DNA of 64,000 nt, from positions 15,162,234 to 15,226,233 of the forward strand of contig JARZZO010000014.1 in the NCBI GenBank assembly GCA_030544215.1, given 5' to 3'. Source of the DNA: Zantedeschia hybrid cultivar (lineage: Eukaryota; Streptophyta; Magnoliopsida; Alismatales; Araceae). Position 1 is the first letter of the stretch, and the number at the start of each line of letters is the position of its first letter. The notes under the pieces are model-generated. The model was given only the letters and a program-made list of their open reading frames with translations. It was not told the DNA's origin and ran no database searches. This document shows positions 23,618 through 34,399 of the stretch, piece after piece. The translations under genes and the position numbers were made by a program.

Positions 23618-25699
23618 TTTCTTCGACAGGCTAGGCCCGATTTAAGCAGCCCCAAAACAATTGCTGGCCCGGCCCAGCCAAATGGCTTATTTTTTACTGA
23701 TATCAGTGTAAACAGATTAGATTAGATAAATCTCAATTATTGAGAAATTTATTACTTCTAATTCAATCAGATCAATTCAAAAGGACCAAAAAAGTCTCCA
23801 ACGATTTTGATGACATCAGTCCATAGAGAGCTAATAAGCCTTTTTTAATAACAAATAGTAATTCATCTCAGTCATATAAATCTAATATGTAAGTTTAATT
23901 TGTACCTTACAAACAAACAAAATCCATATAATGAATAGTTTGATCATATATGATACGAAACGGCAGTGAACAACGTGCACAGGATGGTCTACTCCACGCT
24001 TGTAACAATAAAGGAATATATATTTCGTGTTCGTCGCAACTTCCACATAAAATTACCTTTTGTTCCCAAATTTTAAACCTAATTATTTGAAGATGAATCA
24101 TGCATTATGACAGTATTAAAAGTTTTACTTTCTAATTAAAAACACGAAACAAACCTTAATTCTTTGATGGAAGCATGTCCTTATACCTCGCTTCCATAAC
24201 GTCGAGGCGAGTCCCCCATGCTGATTTTTGTAGATTCCCAATACACAGTATAGATGTCTGATGTGTTGTAAGAGAGGAGACGATACTTCCCTTCTTTGAT
24301 CGCTAATCTCTACTAATGAACAGAAGTCACAGAAAGGACCAACTCAGATCCTTCAGTTTTAATTTTAGAATTTTTGATGAGAGACGAAGTTTAAAATTTT
24401 AAAATATTTTACCAAGGGTAATTACGTTCTTAGCATTTGGCATGCCAAGATACTCATTTTTCAAACTTTCAAGTGAAAACATTGTTTTGAACAATGGCGT
24501 TACCAAATAAAACAGTTTTCTATCAGGTGAAATTGTCAATATCATTGATGTTTTCATCATAGTGAAACAATTCAACCTCTTGTTGAAAGAAATTAGTGCT
24601 TCAAGCAATGATTTAAAATTAAAAGAAGTAATTCTAATCTTTTTCAGTATCCGACATATATATCATGTTAACATGTTAAGAGGCTTACGTCTGTAATTAT
24701 AGGTTCAATAATTTCTTATCAATTTATACATTTAAACATGTTGGAGTACCCCTGTCTAGCACTCGTATAGCATGGTACGTACTATTTACAATGACTTCTT
24801 AAACGAGGCTGATATTTGTGTTAGTACAAGGTGTCACTGAACATCGTTCAATTGCCACCGAATTTTATTGAATTTGAATGGTAGGTATTGCTAAAGTTCG
24901 AACTTGGTAGAATAAGATATATTGATTTATGTCAACTGTGTTATTCCTATGGACTCAAAACAAGGACGCACACCCATACAACCTATGCAAACGGTTAAGG
25001 AAGGCCAATATCAGTACTCGTTTCACCTCCAAGTCCTTAGAAGGAAAAAAAATAGCTAGTTGGTTCTAAAATTTCTCTGCCTTCCTTTGGCTTCTTGCAC
25101 CGAAACCTATTTTTACTTACGTAATTTAATTTCAAAAAACAGATCATTACCAACAATAACTGGTTAAAGATTAGGTCCTCGTGTCAAGACGCAGGCCCAC
25201 TAGTAGGATGGATTACTGGGCCATGCTTTCCTAAGAGCTAGACCTGACAATCGGGACTGTATTGTAAATGGACCACGCCGAACGTTGACATTTTTAGCCT
25301 CGTTGTCGTTGGGCTTTCCAATATTTGCTGCAATGTTTTACTGCGGCATTCGGGCATTACAATAGGTAAAAATCTTGTTTTGAAATTTTTTTAAGGTCGG
25401 ACCATACATGCGCTATATGTTCATATAATTCGATCTCCGATCAGACAACTCAAAAAGTTTTGAAAAATAAAAACCTATCACTGGGCTTGACCCATTAAGG
25501 GTGTTCTTATCGTTTATTGGAGATCTATTTTTGACTTTTTAGATCATTCAGTTGGAGATAGAATTGTAAGAACATATAAGACACGTAGATCGGACTTTAA
25601 AAAGTTTTCAAAAAATAAAAATTTACATACTACAATTCCCCCCCCCATTGCAACAGGAGAGGAGCAATCAACAAGTATTACACATTTAGAATTAGCAGT

Positions 25700-25700
<1 letters not shown>
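23618..25700. other. AT-rich intergenic stretch
   Basis: I see no gene, RNA gene or complete mobile element here. Short open frames at 23907-24101 and 24399-24608 (minus) have no family signature. Confidence 0.4.

Positions 25701-25773
<73 letters not shown>
25701..25773. repeat. (CT)n microsatellite
   Basis: About 36 uninterrupted CT dinucleotides. It is probably hypervariable in length. Confidence 0.97.
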
Positions 25774-25775
<2 letters not shown>

Positions 25776-27217
25776 GTTCCAGACCCGATGAAGACTTGTT
25801 AAAATCTTTAGGCAAACAAGTAAACAATGTGACCACGCCAAGTTTGTGTTATGTTCTTCAACAACTATTAATTAGTCAAGTGTGAAGGATCATAATTTCC
25901 TTTTGGGGACATTGTGTTACCCTAAATTTGAACTTCTTGGAAAAGGTATTATATATGAGTCATCTACAAATTCGTCTCTCATTTTCTTTGGCCAATTTTG
26001 CTACAGCCTTGTGCTGCTATTTTTCATTGCAAATTAACATAAAGTTAATAAATTAAATAATTAAAGTTTTATTATCATCAAAATTAATTTCTACGGGATA
26101 ACATTACGAAGACGATAAATCTTGGACCATAGATAGACCATACTGACTGGTTTGTGATGTTCTCATTACATGGCATCTCCTTTCTTCAACTTCTTCATCA
26201 CGGGTGGTCACTGGTGAGATTAATAAATCGAGTTCATCTTCCACAGCATTTGTGCACCGCCTTTCTACCGTCCTCAGTTTTGCAATTGTGCCACTCCGCT
26301 GGTGTTCAACGCTGGATAAATGGAATCATTTGATTGGGCAAGCTTTTATATGGGCAAAAGAATGTTACACCAGGTCCTCTTGGTGGAACTTTCAACGGCC
26401 ATCGGTGTCCTTGGCACTCCTCGTCACCAGCTTGGTTGGGAGGGGGGAGCCTTGTCAGTGGCTCCCCCCCCCCCCCCCCCCCCCCTCTACCCTCTCCTCC
26501 ATGTTGGTTGTGATTTGTTTGTGTTTCATCTTCTTCTTTTCCACTGTCGATCTCTCACATCTTCCCCCTCCCCCGCCCCGCCCGCTTGCTCCCTTGCCTA
26601 CCTTTCCTCTTCCTCTATCCTCCTAACCTTCCTTTTTTTGTGATTCTAACCCTCTCCCCCACCTTTCCTCCTCACCACCACCCCACTTGTCTGACCCGCC
26701 TCCATCTCCAGCTTATTCCTCACCTGCCAAACCATCTCCATCACTCTATTTCTTCTTCCCTTTCAATCGTGTTCCAACCCATCCTTCCCTTTCCATCCTC
26801 TCCACCATTTCTTGCTACCATCTGTTATATTCCTCTTGTCCTCACCATCTCTGCTCGCATACATCGCCCCTCCTTCCCACGTTTGGTCTCCACATGTCGA
26901 GTTCCTTTTCTCCCACCTTTCTTTTCCTTCCCTTGTTGAACACTTGTCTTCTCTCGCCGTCCCTTTCCCCTTCTCTAACCGGCCTCTGCTTTGCATTTGT
27001 TTTGCCTCTGCCCTCTCTGAGGATTTTTGCCTGGGTTCAGGGTCAGCCCCGGTTTCAGTTTCGGCTTTCGGCGATATATCAGAGTTGTTGCTGTGTTTTG
27101 TGTTCTTCATCTTTTTGCAGGTCGTCGTCGGAGCATCTTCGACCCACTATGTTTTCCTGGGAAGGCTTATTTGATCTCGCGCAGATCATGGAGATGAAGT
27201 TTGGAGCTTGTGTTCTT

Positions 27218-27542
27218 TTTTTTTTCTTTTTTTGAAGGGGCCCAGAGGCTGATTATGTACAGCTATTTACAAGGGACCGGAGTTCTAATCGGGAACCTGA
27301 GATAATCCTCCAAAGTTGGAGATAATTCCGGCTCGATCAATGGATCCGCCTAATTATGCGACAATTCCAGGTCTGTCTGATTTCTGGGGAAGTAATCCCA
27401 CAGACCAGGGGATAAATATCTCAACAACACCACAGGGGGGCTGCATGGCTGGGGGTTTTTAGGCCCAACCAGAATCGAACCTGAGACCTCCCTTTTGCAA
27501 GGGAGGTGGGTGAACCAACTGTCCTAGGCAGCTGGTTCCTTA
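27218..27542 (-). mobile_element. tRNA-derived SINE with 14-bp target duplication
   Basis: On the minus strand the element starts just after the duplication GAGCTTGTGTTCTT (written on the plus strand, 27543-27556 and 27204-27217, perfect match). It has a tRNA-like head of about 70 nt with pol III A and B boxes, an unrelated body of about 200 nt, and an A-rich tail interrupted by G. This is the architecture of a plant tRNA-related SINE, mobilised by LINE enzymes. It sits inside the LINE-like retroposon and is therefore younger than it. Confidence 0.92.
27471..27526 (-). promoter_or_regulatory. internal pol III promoter (A and B boxes) of the SINE
   Basis: On the minus strand the A box reads TAGGACAGTTGG (27526-27515) and the B box GGTTCGATTCT (27481-27471). 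Both agree with tRNA-type pol III consensus. The intervening anticodon-like stem has CTCCC and GGGAG arms. Confidence 0.85.
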
Positions 27543-27760
27543 GAGCTTGTGTTCTTAGGCATATTCCGTGCATCCAGGTTGATGCGCGTTTCCGAGTTCC
27601 TCTCTGTTCTACTGCCAAGATGGTGCAGTCCTCCGGCTTGTGCTTAGCCGACTTCTCTATGGAGATTTTTCTCCATTCAACAGAAGCCTTGTCTTCAATG
27701 GCAACATGGTTACTTGTCCGTACGATGGCCAGTGATCCTTGTCTGGGTTGTTGGGATCGC

Positions 27761-29264
27761 TGTGTCGAGATCCGACCCAAAATCGCAGCGGAATAAAATA
27801 TTTGGGATCAGATCTGTCCCGTTTCGGTCTTTAAAATTAAACCGGTGTGAATCTAATTTACCTTGCGCGGATTCGAATCCGCGTCCGTTTTCCTGTTCCG
27901 TCGGAGCGATGCCGCAAGTCGCACAGATGCCCGACCTCTAGCGGTATCCACGCGGTTCTCCTCGCGATGGATCGTCCTCGCTTTCTCGCTCGCTGCGGCG
28001 TTCGTAGATCCCGTCTGACTGCGCGTAATCCGCCGCGACATGCGGATTCGGAATCTCCGTCGAACGGAAGGTGGAGCAGTTGGGAACTGCACGCCCAGAA
28101 GAGAGAGAAAGGGAGAAAGAACGAATGACGTCTACGTCAGGGTTGCTGGCCCCGGACGTAGAATCCGTTCTTTTATAATAAGTCAGTTTGCGGTTTTTCA
28201 TAAAAATCCAGACTTATCCGAAATCCTGTCGGATTATCCATCGACTTGAAAACCATTTGCGTGTGACCCTCTAGGCCCAAATACCAATCAAGTTAATAGC
28301 CCATTAAGTCCAGTAACCCTTTACTGACCCACTGCTTTAATTAATATCCTTATATTCAATTAATCCGCCGAATTTAATGTCCCACAATAAATTCGGACGG
28401 ACTGCTGATCACGTTGGATGTCAAACAACATCGTGTGATCTTGGATGGCACTGGGGTTATCGCAACCCTCTATTGGAACCTTTCTGTCATCGGTTAGCGC
28501 GCGGGTATAATCCTTCATCCGTGCAATGTTCCCGAATCGACCTAGGGCATGGTTTACTGTTAAACCCTATTTGGTCGATTCACTTGAATAAGATGCCGCT
28601 AATCTGAATCCGATAACTCTTTATCGATTACAGAGTCCGTCCTGGCCAGAGACTTTAAGCGCATCATTCCTAGAACATTCTCTCTCAAACTACCGAAAGC
28701 GGATGATCCCGTATTGAACACACAATTACCTTCGAGGGCATTTCCCTGAACCCGATCGCTTGACTTATTGATAACCCATAGTTAGGGATTCGTTCGTCAA
28801 GGTCAAAACTCAAAAACCTACCAACAAGATATCTTTGGAGTCTCAGGTCCAAGAATCATCCACGCAACCGTGACAAATGAATCGAGCTGGTTAACAGTGA
28901 GGTGATTACCATCCAACGATTCATAGTCGGATCAGTTCAGTGAACTCATTCACCAATGAGCACCTATAGGTTCAGCATAGTGTCTCCACACAAGTGACTT
29001 ATAGGATCAGTCACCCTCATCATATAAGCTGAAGTAACCTATACTAGTCTATCCGGATGTTTGATGTCCTATCTCAAACATCCTATGACTAGGAACAATT
29101 AAGAACATCTGTTTATAAGTCTTCGGTCCCGTAATTATGATCTCATCATAATCCGAAGACTGTTGCACATGTTCATAGACTTCATCGTAATACGATAAAC
29201 ACAGATCGAATTAATTACACACAATGAATTATTGCCATTTATTAATAATATGAATAAGTATACA
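27761..29264 (-). mobile_element. LTR-like insert in the LINE-like retroposon (possible solo LTR)
   Basis: About 1.5 kb of non-coding sequence of different character interrupts the LINE-like body. It can be delimited as TGTGTCGAG...GTATACA, a TG...CA framing, and the style of the 3' half resembles long plant copia LTRs in minus orientation. I found no clean 5-bp target duplication (flanks ATCGC and GTATC), so the ends are tentative. There is no primer site or coding region next to it. Confidence 0.42.
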
Positions 29265-29537
29265 GTATCGGATTGGCTTTGAGACCATCTAATACTAACA
29301 TGGGTTTACTTCTTATCCTATGTATTGTGTCTCTCTTAATCTTTTGTACCAGTGTTTCTATGTTTCCCTTTGCACTGTGTTCGGTAAGGCTTGCTTGGTG
29401 TTTGTACATCTCACCATGTTGTGGCCTTACCTTGTACCTATTTTTACGTATTACATGTTGTACTCTCCCTGTTTTCTATATATGAAAGGTAGCTATGTTT
29501 ATTGTCAAAAAAAAAAGAAAAAAAAAGAATGCTACAC

Positions 29538-29982
29538 AATTTTTGAATATATAAACTTAAAAAGGTTCCATTTGAGAAGAAGGTGGTTTTTACGAAAGAG
29601 AAAATTATAAACAAATCAGTACTATAATTATGGGTTTTATCATTTTTAGTCCCACTAATTTATTTAATTTAGTAGGAGATTCCTATGATCTCTATATTTA
29701 GAAAAAAAATTCTCTGTAATCTCATTTTTATTTGAAAAAATATGCCAAAACTTTTAAAAATTTGAATATTTTAAATTTCATGGAGAAAGATTTTTTCAAA
29801 AAATGAAAGTGAGGTTAAAAGAAATTTTTACTAAATACATAGGTTATAGAAGTTTTTAAATTAATAGATTAGAGAGATTAAACTTTTTTCTTACAAGTAT
29901 TCATATATATTATTTTTAATTAATCTCATAATTCCAAATTCGTAACCACGTTCATCCTAATCACATTATGTCTCTTGATATC
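29538..29982. other. AT-rich spacer
   Basis: AT-rich sequence between the LINE-like retroposon and the copia element. No gene is seen. It ends in the ATCAA target duplication of the copia element (29983-29987). Confidence 0.5.
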
Positions 29983-29987
29983 ATCAA

Positions 29988-30096
29988 TAATGTAATTGTT
30001 TTAGTAGTAAGGGAGTTTTCCCTAATATTTCCTTATAATAAAATAAGAGAGAGAGAGAGAGACCCACTAGGTCAATCTCTAATCTTTCTTCCAACT
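29988..30096 (+). repeat. 5' LTR of the copia element
   Basis: This 109-bp LTR includes a GA run. It matches 33485-33591 apart from GA-run length. The TA...CT ends make the ATCAA duplication perfect and place both the primer site and the purine tract directly against the LTRs. Confidence 0.88.
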
Positions 30097-30108
30097 TGGT
30101 ATCAGAGC
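30097..30108 (+). promoter_or_regulatory. primer-binding site, tRNA-iMet type
   Basis: TGGTATCAGAGC is the classic plant copia primer site, complementary to the 3' end of initiator tRNA-Met. Confidence 0.95.
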
Positions 30109-30595
30109 CGCCAAGAAGGACGTCGCCGGCAACGTCCAACCACCGGCAACGGATCGGCGTGCCACCCGGCGTGCCTGCGCCACCCGCACGCCCAGGCGGG
30201 CGAGTGCAGGCCCGCGCCCTTCGCCGTAAGCGAACCGCCCGCGCGGCCCGCGCCCTTCTTCGCGGAGCGCTGCGCACCGCCCCGCGCGGCCCGGCGCCCT
30301 TCGCCGCGGAGCGCCGTGAACTGTCCCGTGCGGCCCGTGCCTGCCGCGCCATTCGCCCTACGCGTACCTGCCGAGTCCAGGCGTGCTTCAGGGCTCCCAG
30401 CGCCTCCTTCATTGCCTCAATAGGTTCCCGGCCATGTCCTGTCATGTTTTTTCTGCCAATGTTGTTGTTTCTTTTGCATCTGAGTGTTTGTAGATGGTTG
30501 TGTGTTGTGAGTTGATGATACACAATTGTTGAAATTGGGAGTGTGGTTGTGTGGTGCGGTTCCTCGTTGTACTTGTGCTCCGGTATTACGTAGGG
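30109..30595 (+). other. GC-rich leader of the copia element
   Basis: From 30110 to about 30420 the leader is very GC-rich, with repeated GCGCCCTTCGCCG- and GCGGCCCG-type words. It then returns to normal composition before the gag start. It is untranslated by position. Long open frames on both strands here are composition artefacts. Confidence 0.6.
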
Positions 30596-31020
30596 ATGGC
30601 GGATCCGGTTACTATGTAGGACCTTGAAGGTCTTATTGGACGCCTTATATCCGCACAGATATCTGCTGTGCAATCGACTACTACTCCGAGAGATTTCACT
30701 CGAGAGAATACATCCCTTAGTGCCTTGCAGGTGGCAGTAAAACTTGATGGACCAGCCACCTATTTGACTTGGGCGAGGAGCACTCGTTTACTTGTGCAGG
30801 GACGCGGTTTGGAGGGACATTTGACAGGTATGGTGAAAAAGCCTGCAAGTGATGCGCCTGGGGTGGCGCAGTGGAAGATGGAGAACTCAGTTGTCTTGGC
30901 ATTTCTCCTTAATACCATGGCGCTCAATGTTGCAAAAAGTGTGCAGTTACTAGAGACCGCACATGAGGTGTGGGAGGCAGTGGCCCAAATGTTTTCACAA
31001 CACCTTAACTCTGCGCCAAA
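30596..31020 (+). pseudogene. copia Gag fragment, broken
   Basis: The frame starts MADPVTM and meets a TAG at 30617-30619. It then stays open with a copia Gag N-terminus (LDGPATYLTWARSTRLLVQG, then WKMENSVVLAFLLNTM). It ends near 31020, where sequence jumps to integrase. The capsid C-terminal part, zinc knuckle and protease are deleted. Confidence 0.85.
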
Positions 31021-33477
31021 ATTAAAATTTTGCGTTCTGATAATGGGACTGAATATACTAATAGAGCATTTTGTGAATACCTTCAAGCTCATGGAATTGC
31101 CCATCAAACAACTTGTGTTGATACTCCTGCTCAGAATGGCGTGGCTGAGCGAAAGAATAGACATCTATTGGAGGTGACTCGTGCCATCTTGTTTACTATG
31201 AATGTTCCCAAGTTTTTATGGGGAGAGGCAGTGTTGACTGCTGCTTACTTAATTAATCGGATGCCCCTCAGGATCCTTAATTTTGTTTCTCCCATTCAGT
31301 CTCTTAAAGGGTCAATTGACTATGTGGTTCCTCCTAAAGTATTTGGGTGTACTTGCTTTGCTCGGGATCATCGGCCATCTGTTGGTAAATTGGACCTCCG
31401 GACGTTGAAATGTGTGTTTATTGGCTATTCTGCCACTCAGAAAGGATATAAATGTTATTATCCTCCTGAACGGCGTTTTTTGGTCACTATGGATGTTATC
31501 TTTCGAGAGGGTGAAGCTTACTATGAGCCTTGTCCTTCCAATGGTGGGACACCAACTTTATTTCTTCCAGGAGAGTTTTTGTTCACTCCCACTAGGTCTG
31601 GTGTCCAGGGGGAGTATTATCATGGTGGAGATGGTGTTCAGGGGGCGCCAAGGAATGAAGCTACAGAGCAGTCCTATGTGCATCCTACCACTATCCAAGT
31701 GTCTTCTCCGATTGAAGCTCCATCCACTTCTCCTTCTGAGGCATCTACATCAAGTCATAACGGTAACATTGTTCCCACTATTCCAGTTGTCTCTGATCTT
31801 GATATTCCTATTGCACAACGAAAGGGCACTCGCCCTATTGTCCCTCCTGCTAGGTACCGTTATGACATTGCTAACTATGTTTCATATGAGTCTGTTTCCC
31901 CATCATATCAATGTTTTGCTGCAGCCTTAGACTCTATTTGTATTCCTAATACTTGGCAATTGGCTATGGAAGATCCTAAGTGGAAGGAGGCTATGACAGA
32001 AGAGATGAATGCTTTATCTAAAAATAAAACATGGGAACTGGTCTCTCTACCAACTGGTAAGCGTCCTATTGGATGCAGATGGGTGTTCACTGTGAAACAA
32101 ACACCATAAGGCAAAGTGAAAAGGTACAAAGCTAGGCTGGTAGCAAAAGATTATACTCAGACATATGGAGTGGACTATGATGAGACCTTTGCCCCTGTGG
32201 CAAAAATGAATTCTGTTCGTATTCTGATTTCATGTGCAGCCAACTTTAGTTGGGAATTACATCAGCTGGATGTAAAGAACGCCTTTTTACATTGTGATCT
32301 TCAGGAGGAAGTTTATATGCAGATACCACCTGGTTTTGATAATAAAACAACCACTGGAAATGTCTGCAAACTGAAACGCTCACTATATGGCCTCAAACAA
32401 TCTCCTCGTGCCAGGTTTGATAGATTTAGCCGAGCTGTCAAAGGTATGGGATATAGACAGAGTAATGCAGATCATACTCTGTTTTATAGGCATTCCGAGG
32501 GGAAGAGGACTGTTCTTCTTGTTTATGTTGATGATATTGTTGTTACAGGAGATGATCATATTGAGATCAAGCAGTTAAAATCCAAGTTAAAGCAAGTATT
32601 TGGGGTGAAAGACTTAGGTCCACTACGATATTTCTTGGGGATCGAAGTTGCAAGGTCAGCCAGTGGGATTTTTTTATCACAACGAAAGTATGTGTTAGAC
32701 TTACTCAAAGAAACCGGGATGTTGGGGTGTAAGCCTGCTACTACCCCGATAGATCCGAATCATCGATTAGTGGCAGATGGTGGGGCGTCTGTTGACCAAG
32801 AAAGATATCAACGGTTGGTTGGGAGGTTGATATATTTGTCACATATCCGACCTGATATAGTTTATGCAGTCAGTGTTATCAGTCAGTACATGCATGATCC
32901 ACGCGAAAGACATTTGGAGGAGGCTTATAGAGTGTTGCGCTACCTAGAGGGGTGTCTAGGTCGGGGTCTTCTATTCTCTCGGCATAATACCTTTCATGTA
33001 GAAGGATATACTGATGCAGATTGGGCTGGATCACTGAATGACAGACGTTCTACCTCTGGATATTGTATGTATGTTGGAGGTAATTTAGTTGCTTGGCGGA
33101 GTAAGAAACAATCTGTGGTAGCTCGGTCAACAACAGAAGTAGAGTATAGAGCAATGGCACTGGGTGTATGTGAGCTTCTCTGGTTACAGAAACTGCTTCA
33201 GGAGTTGCAATTGTAGAATGGGTCCTCTCTTCGTCTGTATTGTGATAGTAAGGCAGCAATCGAGATCGTGAATAATCCAGTACAGCATGATCGCACTAAA
33301 CACATCGAGATTGATCATCATTTTATCAAGAAAAAGATCGATCGGGGCCAAATTTGCATTCCTTTTGTTCAGTCCTCAGACCAAGTGGCAGACATCTTGA
33401 CTAAGGGATTAGGTCCCTCTCTTTTTTCTGTATTGATTGGCAAGATGGGACTTTGTGATATCTTTGCCCCATCTTGA
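31021..33477 (+). pseudogene. copia Pol fragment: integrase C-terminal half, reverse transcriptase, RNase H
   Basis: The frame enters in the integrase core at LRSDNGTEYTN and continues through AQNGVAERKNRHLLE and the GKLDLRTLKCVFIGY region to reverse transcriptase with LLVYVDDIVVTG. RNase H follows with YTDADWAGS and STTEVEYRA, and the end is DILTKGLG. Two in-frame nonsense codons interrupt it, TAA at 32107 and TAG at 33214, without frameshift. The integrase zinc domain and first catalytic Asp are missing. The copy cannot be autonomous. Confidence 0.92.
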
Positions 33478-33484
33478 GGAGGAG

Positions 33485-33591
33485 TAATGTAATTGTTTTA
33501 GTAGTAAGGGAGTTTTCCCTAATATTTCCTTATAATAAAATAAGAGAGAGAGAGAGACCCACTAGGTCAATCTCTAATCTTTCTTCCAACT
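33485..33591 (+). repeat. 3' LTR of the copia element
   Basis: This 107-bp LTR is directly preceded by the purine tract GAGGAGGAG (33476-33484) and followed by ATCAA (33592-33596). Confidence 0.88.
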
Positions 33592-33596
33592 ATCAA

Positions 33597-34029
33597 CATC
33601 TAGAAAAAAGAATATATAAAAAAAAAGAGAAAAGTAGAAAAGCTCCAAGTTAGATGCGACGGACAGCCTGCCCAGTGGACCGTGTAGCATGGCCTTAATT
33701 TCTTCTGTCCTTTGCTTTGTATTCCATGTCTCCATAAATAGAGACTTGCCACCGCGGACTATTGTTCTTTGTCCCATGTTTCCAGAGATCCCTCAAGGAC
33801 GTCTCTACTAATTGAACGCCTCTGCCCTCAAGAATGGCAATTGATGCCATTCTCCATTTATTTGGAGGTCTTTATGAGTTGAGGGTTTAGAGGGGGTTGT
33901 ATAGTTGGAGATAGGGATGCCAATGGCAAGTGTAAACCTGAAAGAATGAGCCTTCACCAGCGGAAAGATAAAAGGATAAGCCTTAATATAAGGTAAATTA
34001 AGATATTAATCTTATATATTTTTCTATTA
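33597..34029. other. intergenic spacer
   Basis: No gene is seen. The stretch lies between the copia element and the second fold-back MITE. Confidence 0.45.
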
Positions 34030-34399
34030 AGAGAATAAAGTTTGTTGCACTGTCAGGCGTTATTATGCCACTGGGTGGTGCAGCAAAGGGAATTATTTTT
34101 TTTTGGAAGGCTCCATGATGTCCTACCCGACCGTACAATTTGATCTTAAATTGGACGATTTGAAAAAAAAGATAAAAAATCAAAAATTGAACTCAAATGA
34201 ACAGTAAAAAATAGTCGGATCAAGTGGGTTTTCGATTTTTCATCTTTTATTCAAATCGTCCGATCTAAAATCAGATTGTACAGTCGGATAAGATGGGTCG
34301 GAGCCTTTCAAAAAAAAAATCAAAAAAGATTTTTTGTTTCCTTTTGCTGCATTGTCAGGTGACATAATAATGTATGGCGATGCAGTAAGATATTCTCTT
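34030..34399. mobile_element. fold-back MITE, copy 2
   Basis: This has the same structure as 22758-23069. The arms carry GGAAGGCTCC, GATCTTAAATTGGACGATTT and the reverse complement on the far side. Outer ends are marked by AAGAGAATA (34029-34037) and TATTCTCTT (34391-34399). The near-complete stem suggests a very stable hairpin transcript. Confidence 0.8.

Larger units (their letters stand above)
26371..29523 (+). mobile_element. LINE-like retroposon with poly(A) tail, containing two nested insertions
   Basis: The right end is a typical plant non-LTR tail, TATATATGAAAGG followed by an A-rich run from about 29508. It is bounded by the imperfect duplication AAAGAATGYTACAC (26357-26370 and 29524-29537, one mismatch). 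The 5' part is very C- and CT-rich, including about 22 consecutive C near 26464-26485. Without the nested SINE (27218-27542) and the LTR-like block (27761-29264) the body is about 1.3 kb. It has no recognisable reverse transcriptase, so this is a non-autonomous or truncated copy. A processed transcript of a host gene is an alternative. Confidence 0.6.
29988..33591 (+). mobile_element. defective Ty1/copia element with TA...CT termini
   Basis: Short LTRs of about 109 and 107 bp begin TAATGTAATTG and end CCAACT, flanked by ATCAA on both sides (29983-29987 and 33592-33596). The left LTR is followed directly by TGGTATCAGAGC, the initiator-tRNA-Met primer site. The right LTR is preceded directly by the purine tract GAGGAGGAG. 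The internal order integrase, reverse transcriptase, RNase H is copia-type. A deletion removes the end of gag, the protease and the start of integrase, and several stop codons break the frame. Confidence 0.93.

Noticed and set aside
26204..27235. Open frames rich in Ser, Pro and Leu on the plus strand
   Set aside because: The region is CT-rich and includes a run of about 22 C. All three plus frames stay open because of composition, and no family is recognised.
27466..27535. tRNA gene
   Set aside because: A and B boxes are good, but the anticodon stem-loop and acceptor stem do not fold as a proper tRNA. A body, an A-rich tail and a 14-bp duplication show a SINE.
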